In this document: piece by piece, positions 22,034 through 30,853 of the stretch
How positions within the stretch are numbered: position 1 is the stretch's first letter
How the letters are laid out: every line of letters starts with the position of its first letter
DNA from: Dastarcus helophoroides
Taxonomy: Eukaryota; Arthropoda; Insecta; Coleoptera; Bothrideridae
Assembly: GCA_028583605.1 (NCBI GenBank)
Contig: CM053334.1
Location: forward strand, 18,811,270-18,875,269
Direction: 5' to 3'
DNA: 64,000 nucleotides
The notes under the pieces: generated by a model
Databases searched by the model: none
The model's input: the letters and a program-made list of their open reading frames with translations, nothing else
What the model was told of the DNA's origin: nothing
Translations under genes and position numbers: made by a program

Positions 22034-25000
22034 GTAAGTACAAATCGATGCTATCAGTCATATTTGCATTGCGTTGACGTGAATAAATATTGACTCTCGA
22101 AGAGAATATTCACTTACCAGTTCTATGAAAAAGTATCACTTACAAGCCAGTTCTATGAAGAAGTATCACTTACAAGCCAGTTCTATGAAGAAGTATCACT
22201 TACAAGCCAGTTCTATGAAGAAGTATCACTTACAAGCCAGTTCTTTGAAGAAGTATTTCTCTTTCTATTCATATTTTATTAGCTTTTTCTTCACCAATTC
22301 TTTCACAATTCTAAATTTTCAATAACCTTCTGTTAAGGATTGTTAATCTGTTATAGATTGCCCAAGCAGCGATTGCGTTGGTTCTTCGTTTGTCAATCGC
22401 TGTTTGTGACTCAACACTGAAAAAACACTTAAAACTATCTTAAAATGTAAATGACGTAAAAAACTAAATAACAACAAAATTATTTGAAAGTTTTAACCTT
22501 TCGGGCAGTATTATAGAGAATAATACTGTCCGAAACGTTAAAACTTTAAAATAATTTTGTTGCTATTTAGTTTTTTACGTCATTTAAATTTTAAGATAGT
22601 TTTGTTGTGTTTTTTAATCTTTCTTTTTTTCAAGGGACAAGTTCTGTATTTCCATTTTTGAAGATAACCAAGGACCAATCCGTTTCATCAAAAGAGAGAA
22701 TGTATTACAGTCAGAGTCTCTGATTACAGTGAAGTTTTCTACAAACCAACGACTTCCCTCAAGAGAGAATGTGATCGCGAAGACTTTCACGCCAGTTGGT
22801 GAATCTTCTTGAAAATAATTAACGATTCCTCTCGAGAGGAAATATGATCATAAAAATTTCCAAGACCAAAATCAACCTTCTCTACCTCAATCTACCTTAT
22901 TCTACCTCAAGAAATCCATTAAGGGACTTTTGAAGCTTCACATTTCGGAATTTCTTTTCTACGAATTCAAGATAGCGACAAATCGACTGGTTATTCAAAT
23001 GAACAAAATTCCGGTTGTGTTATAGGAAAATTTCCGTTTGGCGTGAGATCGTATCTTAGCCGTTCATAATTGATGATTATCAACAGGTTTCCGTTTCATC
23101 TTCCATGACGCTCGCTTGTTAGAACTTCGTCCCTTGTTTAAATATAATCAGGACAAATATTTATACTCAAATTGCGTCAATAAAATGAAACTTCCAAAGT
23201 AAAATCGATAATTGTTATTAGTATGTACAAAAACGGAATTCCGGCATTAAAACTTTTTTGTTTTATGCAAATGATTCTTTTAATGTCCGAATGCTTTTGA
23301 CAAAGCTCGAGGAAAGCGTTAATTTTACTTTTGTAGGAGTTTACGCAATATTATTGTTGATTCGAATCCTTTTACCTACTTCGTACACTTTTGTTTTTCT
23401 TCGTTTGCCCATTTAAACTCCCCTGGGGAGAAATCGATACTTCAGCTTTACGCCTTCAGATCAATCGCTGTACAGCTGCTCCTAAACTCAAACTAAATTC
23501 AAAATTAATATTGAAACTTCGAATCGCTTCAGCCAAGAACCACTGATCCACTGATGCTGATTAAACGCTAATCGCGATTTGAAAAAATCTACAATTTAAA
23601 GGGCGAGGAAGGGCGAGGAATAAAGAATGAAAGATCCCCGCCGAAGTTATGACAAGATTTGTTAATTCAAATCAAAAGCCCGAAATCCCCCCAGAACTGA
23701 CAGTTCCTTCTTTGTAGTTTAAATAGATACGCGGCCTCAACTGCTGTCAATCGTTTGAAAATATGACATGTTGATTTCAAATCTTCTGATCTCTTTATTT
23801 CATTCTGTCTTCTCCTTTTGCCTTCTTTCCCATCTTTCTTCTTTCTATTTCTCCCTATTTCTCGTCCTCTTCTTCTTTATTACTTTTATTTTCTCTCACC
23901 TTTTTCTCGATCTCCTAATTTTTCTTTTCCGTTTCTTCTGTTCTCTTTCGATATTTTCTTTTTGTTTCTCTTTCGATCTCTTCTCTTCCCATCTCTTCTC
24001 TCTGTGTCTCTTTTCTTCTCTTCTTATCTCTTCTCTTCTCTTCTCTTCTCTTCTCTTCTCTTCTCTTCTCTTCTCTTCTCTTCTCTTCTCTTCTCTTCTC
24101 TTCTCTTCTCTTCTCTTCTCTTCTCTTCTCTTCTCTTCTCTTCTCTTCTCTTCTCTTCTCTTCTCTTCTCTTCTCTTCTCTTCTCTTCTCTTCTCTTCTC
24201 TTCTCTTCTCTTCTCTTCTCTTCTCTTCTCTTCTGTTCTCTTCTCATCTCTTGTCTTCTCTTCCCATCTCTTCCATTACCATCTAATTTCTTCCTTTCTC
24301 TTTCGTTCTCTTCTTTTCCAATCTCTTTTTTCTCTTCCCATCTCTTCCCTTCCTTTCTCACACTCTTCTCTTCCCACCTCTTCTCTGCTCTTTGCATCTC
24401 TTTTCTTCCCTTCCATTCTCTTCTCATCTCTTCTCTCCCCATCTCTTTGTTTTCTCTGTTCTTTCCATCTCTTTCATTCCATTCTCTTCTCTTCCCAACT
24501 CTTCTCTTTTCTTCCCTTTTTTTCTCTTTTCTCTTCTTTCCTCTTCTCTCCTCTCATCTCCTCTCCTCTCCTCTCCTCTTCTCTCGTCTCGTCTCGTCTC
24601 GTCTCGTCTCGTCTCTTCTCTTCTCTTCTCTTCTCTTCTCTTCTCTTCTCTTCTCTTCTCTTCTCTCCTCTCCTCTCCTCTCCTCTCTTCTCTTCTCTTC
24701 TCTTCTCTTCCCTTCCTTCCCTTCCCATCTCTTGTCTTCTCTTCTCTTTCTATCTCTTGTCTTTTCTTCCCATCTCTTCGATTCCTATCTATTTTCTTCC
24801 TTTCTCTTTCATTCCCTTCTTTTCCCATCTCTTTTTTTCTCTTCCCATCTCTGCTCTTCTATTCCCATCTGTTCTCATCCACCTCTTCTCTTCCCTTCTC
24901 TTTCGATCCTTTCTCTTCCCATCTCTTCTCTTCCCATCTCTTCTCTTCCCTTCTCTTTCGATCTTTTCTCTTCCCATCTCTTCTCTTTCCATCTCTTTTC

Positions 25001-28000
25001 TTCCCATTTCTTCTTTGTTTTCTCTTTTCTTCCCATTTCTTCTTTTGTTTTCTCTTTTCTTTCCATCTCTTTCACTCCCTTCTCTTCTCTTCCCATCTCT
25101 TTTTTCCCTTCTCTTCTCTTCTCTTCTCTTCTTTTCTCTTTTCTTCTCTTCTGCCCTCTTCTTTTCTCTTCTCTTCTCTTCTTTTCTCCTCTCTTCTCTT
25201 CTCTTCACATCTTTTCTGTTCTTTTCCCATCTCTTCTCTTCTATTCCCACCTCTTTACTTCCCATATCTCCTCTTCCCATCTCTTCTCTTCCCATCTCTT
25301 CTCTTTATGTCTCTTCCATTTCTTTCTCTTGTCTTCCCATCCCTTCTCTCTACATGTTTTCTCTTTCCTTCTCTTCCATTCCCATATTTTCTCTTCTATT
25401 CCCATCTCTTGTTTTCCCATCTCTTCTCTTTTCATCTCTTATTTTTCCTTCTCTTTTGATCCCTTCTCTTCCGATCTCTTCCATTCCCTTCTCTTCCCAT
25501 CTCTTCCATTCCCTTCTCTTCTCTTCCCTTCCCAATCTTCCCATCTCTTTTCTTCACTTCCCACCTCTTCTCTTCCTATATCTTCTCTTGTCTTCTTTTT
25601 TCTTTTCATCCCATCTCTTCTCTTTTCTTCCCTTCTCTTCCATTTCTATCTCTTCTCTTCCCATCCCTTTTCTTCCTTTCCCATTTCTTCTCTTCCAATC
25701 TCTTTTCGTCCCTTTTTTTCCCATCTCTTCCATTCCCGCCTCTTCTCTTCTTTTCCCATCTTTGCTTATCTCTTCGTTTCTTTTATCTTCTCGTCACTTC
25801 TCTTCTGCCCCATCTCTTTTCTTCTCTTCACATCTCTTCTCTTCCCATCTCATTACTTCCCATCTGTCCTCTTCCCATCTCTTCTCTTCTCTTTCTATCT
25901 CTTCCATTTCCTTCACTTCTTTTCCCATTCCTTCTCTTCACATCTTTTCTCTTTCATTTCCATCTCTTCTCTTCTTTTCGCATCTCTTCTCTTCCCATCT
26001 CTTCTCTTCTTTTTCTATCTCTTCCATTTCCTTCTCTTCTTTTCCCATCCCTTCTCTTCACATCTTTTCTCTTCCCTTCTCTTTCATTCCCATCTATTCT
26101 CTTCCCATCTCTTCTTTTTCTATCTCTTCCATTTCCTTCTGTTCTCTTCCCATCCCTTCTCTTCACATCTTTTCTCTTCCCTTTCCATCTCTTCTCTTCT
26201 ATTTCCATCTCTTCTTTTCCCATCTCATTCCATCTCTTCTTTTTCCATCCCTTTCGATCCCTTCTCTTCCCATCTCTTCCATTCCCTTCTCTTCTCTTTT
26301 CTTCCCAACCTTCCCATCCCTTTTCTTCTCTTCCCACCTCTTCTCTTCCCATATCTTCTCTTGTCTTCTCTTTTCTTTTCTACCCATCTCTTCTCTTATT
26401 TTCCCATCTCTTCTCTTCCCATCTCTTCCATTTCCATCTCTTCTCTTCTCTTTCCATCCCTTCTCTTCCCTTCCCATTTCTTCTCTTTCGATCTCTTTTC
26501 TTCCCTTTCCTTCTCATCTCTTCCATTCCTGTCTCTTCTCTTATTTTCCTATCTCTTCTCTTCTCTTCCCTTCTTTTATCTTCCTGTCACTTCTCTTCTG
26601 CCCCATCTCTTTTCATCTCTTCCCTTTCGTTCTTTTTTCTTCCCTTCTCTTCCCATCTCTTCTTTTCTCTTCTCTTCTTTTCTCTTCTCTTCTTTTTTGA
26701 TGGAACGGACTGGTCCTTGGTTATCTTCAAAAATTGAAACACAGAACTTGTCCCCTGAAACCAAGAAATATTAAAAAAAGAAGACGATCTCTTAAAATCC
26801 GACTCAAAGAACATTTGGCTCATTTGAGGTACGGAAGAACTGAGAAGTCAAGTGTGGCGCGACATGCTTTTGAATTAGATCATAGGATAGATAATGATAT
26901 TAAATTGTTAAGAGTAGTTAATAAGAATTATATGTTAAATGCATGTGAGAGCTTAGCCATCCATAAGGCTGGAAACAACCTTATGAATGGTTGCGCTGGA
27001 CCTTTAGGCCATTCATCCCTGTTAAAAATAGTTAAGGTTGATAGATAAGAAATTGTGACACAACGACGTGTATGATTGGATGCGCGTTCGGGTGCGGCCG
27101 ATCACGCACGAAGTGAATATTCTTAGTATATAAGGGTTAATTTTAAGATTAGATGTTAGTTTCTCTCTGAAGATGACAGCTTGGCTGTCGAAACGCGTTA
27201 GAGCAACCTTTGTTGTGTTTTTTAATATTTCTTGGTTTCAGGGGACAAGTTCTGTGTTTCAACTCTTCTCTTCTCTTCTTTTTTCTTCTCTTCTATTGAC
27301 GCCCTCCCTCATCCCTTTCAATTGGACTCTTCTTGGCTCCTACAAATAAGACAACTCAGTTCCGCTTCAAAACGTCGAATTTTAATAATTTCTCCTTTTT
27401 CAGAATGACGGGTTTGAAACGAATATCATCGCGCAGAAGGCGCAAGCTTTTGCCAAAGTCAAGGCCAGATTGGTCATCAACTACATCCTGCCCCTCCACC
27501 AAGGCATCTTCAGATGTGTAGCTGAAAATAACGCCGAGAAAGTAGAGGCCCAATCACGAGTGTTCGTGATAAATAAGGAGGGAATTGAATATAACATGAC
27601 GACGTTGATCGCTTCGAAGATAATCGGCGCCTTCCACCTGCCTAGGGTGACGCTGTGGGCCCCATCCTACATGGACGTCATTGGTAAGTCGCTCGGGGGC
27701 GTCTATTTGTTCCATTCTTGCTGATTGGCATTTTCTTCGCCAGTTACTTCTCACAGACGTCTAAATTTTCAGTTACCTCTTTTAAGGAATGGAAATCTTT
27801 TTATAGATTTCCCCAAACTAGCGGAGAAAATGCCAATCAGCAGGAATTGAATTAACGAAATTTCGCAAAGACGATACAGAGAATATCCAAAAAGCACCTT
27901 TTGCATAGAAATTGTTTACGTGCAAACACCTCCTTCGGATTTTTTTTCACGTGTGCGTATACAATTCGTTTATTGCTCGATCAAGACAATGCTAGCGGGG

Positions 28001-29408
28001 GATCATGACAACGCTAGCGGGGAATGAAGACAACGCTAGCGGGGGATGAAGACAACGCTAGCGGGGTATTTATCTAAAAAAGCGCCGCCACAGCGCTCCT
28101 ACTTTGATGTATCGATTATGCTCGCACTTAATATCCACAATTTATTTGTTGACATCTTTATATCTGCCCGGTAACTGCAAATCCACCGAAGCATCATTGT
28201 TTACGTAGTTTACGACCAATTCTTTTAATAAATGACCAATTAGATTCTACTTATCCGCGACCATCCCATTTCTTTTCGTAAAACACCCGACTCGTACGTA
28301 AAACCCTCGTGGGTAAAACGAATGTGGTATTATTCACATAATAATGTCCCCAGTTTTTGGATTTATTTAATGTCTGTAAAGCCATAAACCTTGTAATATT
28401 CGAAAAGTATTACATTCGGAAATTGAAAATTTATATCAACTGAATGGAAACTGCAAATTCTAACACAACTTGAGAGAAGTGGGACTAAACCAAAATTTGT
28501 AATTTCGACAGAATTTTGTTCTTATTATTATTTGTTATCGGCCCAACGCCGAAATATAACTAGTTCAGCATTATCCTTCCTTTAGTACAGCAATATTCTT
28601 CTTTTAGTTCTGCATTATTCTTCTTTTAGTTCAGCATATCTGCTGCTATTGTATAAAATGCTCCTTAGCAGCGGTATAACACGAGAGCTATTTTTGCTCG
28701 GGCTGAACCATATTCGTCATTCAACCCTTCCATTGCTCCCACATTACTTAAAGGTAAGGAATCTTGAGGCCAGACCACTTCTTAAAAATGGGACCGCGAA
28801 CAGGATGCGAACTCGCGCCTACAAGTTAGGTAGCCGAGTGCTATGCCACTCGACCACATGAGCTTCGTTGCTAATAATTCACATTCTTACGAATCGTTGT
28901 TAATAGTAAATAATTAGATAATTCGCTTATTTATTTCTTATTTTAGTTTCCTAACGGCATCAGTTACGTGACTATTAGCCCGCTTATTAATTATTATGTC
29001 TTTAATTTCAGGGTCCGACGTCATTCTTCCTTGTCAGACCGTGGGCAACCCCAAACCAAGCCTGACGTGGGTCAACCCAGATGGTGAAATCATCCGTAAT
29101 AATAACGGAAGAGTAAGTGTCCTGCCCGATGGTGAGCTTAGAATAAGCCCAGTATCGTGGGCGGATATGGGCAAATACACCTGTATTGTAGACAACACTC
29201 TTGGACGAGATGCAGTTGAAACATTCCTCTACCCAATGCAAGTAAGTGGCTTTTAACCGTTGTTGTTTTCAAATTGTTAACTCTTCGTAAATTGTTCGAT
29301 ATTTTTGTTGTATTTATTATTAAATAGTCTATAAATTACGAGCATTTTTACTTATTAGAATGCTTCTGATATACTTAAAAGGATTATTTGTTTCAGGAAT
29401 CGAAGTAA
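21755..29408 (+). CDS. ImpL2: ImpL2-like secreted two-Ig insulin-binding protein (four coding exons)
   Basis: Joined exons 21755-22033, 27404-27683, 29012-29241 and 29397-29408 give 266 aa plus stop with consistent phases (0, 1, 0). Residues 1-14 are hydrophobic and fit a short signal peptide. Ig domain 1 has Cys71, Trp83 and Cys131. Ig domain 2 has Cys194, Trp206 and Cys244 with the DMGKYTC signature, and is followed by the family's C-terminal FLYPMQ. One sequon (NMT) is at residue 157. Insect ImpL2 (a distant relative of vertebrate IGFBP7) is secreted, binds insulin-like peptides and damps growth signalling; that role is family knowledge. The start at 21755 directly follows an acceptor, so a 5' exon must exist, possibly 4390-4426. 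Intron 1 (5.4 kb) is mostly repeats. Confidence 0.88.
22115..22252 (+). repeat. 30-bp tandem repeat in ImpL2 intron 1
   Basis: AGTTCTATGAAGAAGTATCA plus CTTACAAGCC repeats exactly every 30 bp for about 4.5 units. Because 30 is a multiple of three it creates a spurious repetitive open frame. Confidence 0.9.
22431..22602. mobile_element. near-perfect 84-bp hairpin (foldback MITE)
   Basis: The arm 22431-22514 is the inverse of 22520-22602 with few mismatches. Words include GACGTAAAAAACTAAATA and TATTTAGTTTTTTACGTC, and the loop is about 5 nt. It abuts a Penelope-edge fragment. The sequence left of it (TTTGTCAATCGCTG, GACTCAACACT) matches the hairpin at 44404-44520, so the two are one family. 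In the ImpL2 pre-mRNA it would fold into a long stem. Confidence 0.8.
22600..22692 (+). repeat. Penelope-like element edge fragment
   Basis: GTTGTGTTTTTTAATCTTTC, then CAAGGGACAAGTTCTGTATT and GAAGATAACCAAGGACCAAT, ending TTTCATC. It is the most complete copy of the edge and defines its outer end. Confidence 0.65.
22693..23764. other. ImpL2 intron sequence without other features
   Basis: Unique AT-rich intronic sequence. No exon-like segment recognised. Confidence 0.4.
23765..26697 (+). repeat. 2.9-kb polypyrimidine tract built from TTCTC-type repeats
   Basis: The + strand is almost purely C and T. About 24030-24235 is a nearly perfect (TTCTC)n run. Other sections are CTCGT- and TCTCC-type runs at 24580-24700. 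From 24700 on, longer composite units such as TTCTCTTCCCATCTC recur. It lies in ImpL2 intron 1 and makes the nascent RNA U/C rich. It is interrupted only by the Penelope insertion at 26698 and resumes at 27262. A strand without purines cannot contain a stop codon, which explains frames of 960 and 775 codons here. Confidence 0.95.
26770..27048 (+). pseudogene. GIY-YIG endonuclease C-terminal fragment of a Penelope-like element
   Basis: An open stretch of 92 codons ends at TAA 27046-27048. It reads RSLKIRLKEHLAHLR, then KSSVARHAFELDHRID and NACESLAIHK. The spacing of Arg-x-x-x-Arg-x-x-x-His, the conserved ARHA ... DHRI block and the catalytic-type Glu of the CESLAI block is that of the GIY-YIG domain closing Penelope-like polyproteins. 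The GIY and YIG strands and the whole reverse transcriptase are absent. The frame is intact to the stop, so the insertion may be fairly recent, but it cannot be functional alone. Confidence 0.7.
27163..27203 (+). ncRNA. candidate type I hammerhead ribozyme of the Penelope-like element
   Basis: Stem I is CTCT (27163-27166) with AGAG (27200-27203). The core CTGAAGA spans 27167-27173. Stem II is GACAGC/GCTGTC with loop TTG (27175-27189). GAAA lies at 27190-27193. A minimal stem III (AC with GT, loop GC) precedes the predicted cleavage after T27199. One extra T (27174) sits before stem II, a deviation from the textbook core. Penelope-like elements are known to carry hammerheads with very short stem III. 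Confidence 0.6.
27262..27345 (+). repeat. remainder of the polypyrimidine tract
   Basis: CTCTTCTCTTCTCTTCTTTT resumes right after the Penelope remnant and fades out towards the exon 2 acceptor, where a short pyrimidine tract TTTCTCCTTTTTCAG serves splicing. Confidence 0.75.
27404..27683 (+). CDS. ImpL2: ImpL2 coding exon 2 (second half of Ig1 and linker)
   Basis: The acceptor TCCTTTTTCAG ends at 27403 and the donor GTAAGT begins at 27684. It encodes residues 94-186 plus one base. Cys131 in the GIFRCVAEN strand closes Ig1. The linker TLWAPSYMDVIG leads to Ig2. Confidence 0.88.
27719..27842. mobile_element. 124-bp foldback MITE next to the exon 2 donor
   Basis: TGCTGATTGGCATTTTCTTC (27719) pairs with GAGAAAATGCCAATCAGCA (27824-27842). 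The inner part is also partly self-complementary (GGAAATCTTTTTATAGATTT). It starts only 35 bp after the ImpL2 exon 2 donor. Confidence 0.7.
27983..28066 (+). repeat. 23-bp tandem repeat with GCTAGC core, four copies
   Basis: AAGACAACGCTAGCGGGGGA-type units recur four times. Each carries the palindrome GCTAGC and a G run. It is intronic. Confidence 0.8.
28730..28866 (-). mobile_element. tRNA-derived SINE head
   Basis: On the minus strand an A-box-like TGGTCGAGTGGCATA (28842-28856) and a B-box-like CGAGTTCGCATCC (28803-28815) lie at tRNA spacing. Between them is an anticodon-arm-like CTAC-CTAACTT-GTAG. The acceptor stem is not paired, so this is a SINE promoter head rather than a working tRNA gene. 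It lies in ImpL2 intron 2. Confidence 0.55.
29012..29241 (+). CDS. ImpL2: ImpL2 coding exon 3 (Ig2)
   Basis: The acceptor TTTAATTTCAG ends at 29011 and the donor GTAAGT begins at 29242. It holds nearly all of the second Ig domain, with Cys194, Trp206 and Cys244, the most conserved part of the family. Confidence 0.9.
29397..29408 (+). CDS. ImpL2: ImpL2 coding exon 4 (Glu-Ser-Lys-stop)
   Basis: After the acceptor TTTGTTTCAG (ends 29396) the frame reads GAA TCG AAG TAA. This gives a three-residue C-terminal tail, as expected for ImpL2 proteins, which end shortly after the second Ig domain. Confidence 0.75.
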   Translation, partial: ESK

Positions 29409-29568
29409 TAATGATTTTGAACCACACCAAATTGTGAATCTAGTCAAAACCAAATACTTAATTTGTAGAATAGTTTAATTTATATTTCCATTGTAGTATT
29501 TATGATTTAGAAATTTTAGGTTAGATACTTATCTGTACTTATTTATAATTGTAAAAACTTATTTATAA

Positions 29569-29574
29569 AATAAA
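29569..29574 (+). terminator. polyadenylation signal AATAAA of ImpL2
   Basis: The first canonical AATAAA lies 161 nt after the ImpL2 stop codon, in an AT-rich 3' UTR. Confidence 0.6.
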
Positions 29575-29589
29575 TTATAAGCATACATG

Positions 29590-30447
29590 ATCGTATTAAT
29601 ATTTCGTTTATAAAAGAACCCGCCGTTTGGTACGAAGTGCTTTATATGATTCATTTTATTATCTTAGCCAGTGATGAATTTAAAATTGTACATTTTATAA
29701 TAATATTAATTACTGCCACTATGCTTATTCATCATATAGTGTGTACGAAAAAAAACAAATAAAGCATTCACAACTTTGTGGAAGTCATTTTTTGGCGAAT
29801 ATTCTTGATTTCTGAATAGATCGTAAAAGTCTGACGTCATTGCCGCCATCTTTATTACAGTGAGTATATTCCACATGCAAGGTACCAATGCAATATGTTT
29901 GTTAACGGGTGACATCTTCCAGTTACTATTCTATGTTCAACAAGTTATATTTGAAACATATATTTAATTAAATATATAATTTAAAACTGTGTAAACGTTA
30001 GTCAACGATATAAATTAAAATTTGACTACTACAAAATGCTTTTCAATCCTTCCTTACACATAGAACTTGATATCAAATCCAGTAATTATCGGAAATATTT
30101 CCGCTTGAATTGTTTATTTTCAAATGTTATCCTGACAAGTGTCACTTATCTCTATGCTACCCTTGCGAGTTTCTATGTCATCATCAGTAGTTCAAACGCT
30201 TCGCATGTTTCAGAAATTTGACGTTTCTCGTATCCCTAGAATGACATCTCACTGAAAAAGTAAATACGTACAAGTCCTTTTTGTTTTATTGTGTAAAATC
30301 CAGAAACGATGCCCGTTCCCTCGACTATTTAAACGAGCGCAACACTTGCGAGTTTTTTTATGCAATTATTTTTCAACAATTAATATGTAATGGATTTGTA
30401 CTGTGATTCGTAATTCGGGCTAGAGGTTATACTCTTCCTTACCAAAA
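29590..30447. other. intergenic region and ZYG11 promoter/5' UTR
   Basis: There is about 0.85 kb between the ImpL2 polyadenylation signal and the ZYG11 start. No clear TATA box at the expected place and no tandem repeats. Short open frames on both strands have no recognisable domain. Confidence 0.4.
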
Positions 30448-30853
30448 ATGTACGAAAGCCCCAAAACTTTGGAAGAAACCTGCCTGGACGTCATATGCGA
30501 TAATCTGTTGGTTTATATTGAGCCCATCGTAAAGCAAAAAGATAATCACTGGTGGAATACCAAAGAAACCAAAAATTCCATTTACGATGATAACTTGACC
30601 AGGTATACTTTTAAGGATAACGATTTGTTTTTGATTAATTTGATATCGGAGAAACTATGGAGGAAGATGCTAGAGAAGAGGTTGCTTAGTGACTGCACCG
30701 TAACGATTTTTTCTGAGCAACATACAAAGTTACGGTCTGTGAAAATAACTAATTGTAAGATGACTGAGTCAGGTCTTCGGATGCTCAAGCAACATAAAAT
30801 TAGGGAATTCGATTGTATTGAACTTAGAGATGTTAGTATAGGAAATGTATTAG
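30448..30853 (+). CDS. ZYG11B: ZYG11 coding exon 1
   Basis: It starts at ATG and ends before donor GTGAGTA (30854). It encodes residues 1-135 plus one base. LEETCLDVICDNL and LWRKMLEKRLLSD match the conserved N-terminal helices of the family. Confidence 0.9.

Larger units (their letters stand above)
26698..27261 (+). mobile_element. Penelope-like retroelement remnant inside the polypyrimidine tract
   Basis: It is bounded by opposed copies of the edge sequence (26698-26768 inverted, 27205-27261 forward) and flanked on both sides by CTTCTCTTCTCTTCTTTT, as expected of insertion into the microsatellite. The interior holds the C-terminal part of a GIY-YIG reading frame and a hammerhead fold. The reverse transcriptase is missing, so the copy is 5' truncated. 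Confidence 0.75.

Noticed and set aside
23818..26700. Open reading frame of 960 codons (and others of 775 and 355) rich in Ser, Leu, Phe
   Set aside because: A strand without purines cannot contain TAA, TAG or TGA. The frames follow from the polypyrimidine tract and all three are open.
28649..28861. 70-codon frame in ImpL2 intron 2
   Set aside because: Its second half is the antisense of the tRNA-derived SINE head.
28775..28866. Functional tRNA gene on the minus strand
   Set aside because: A- and B-box-like parts and an anticodon arm are visible, but the acceptor stem does not pair and the T stem is mismatched.
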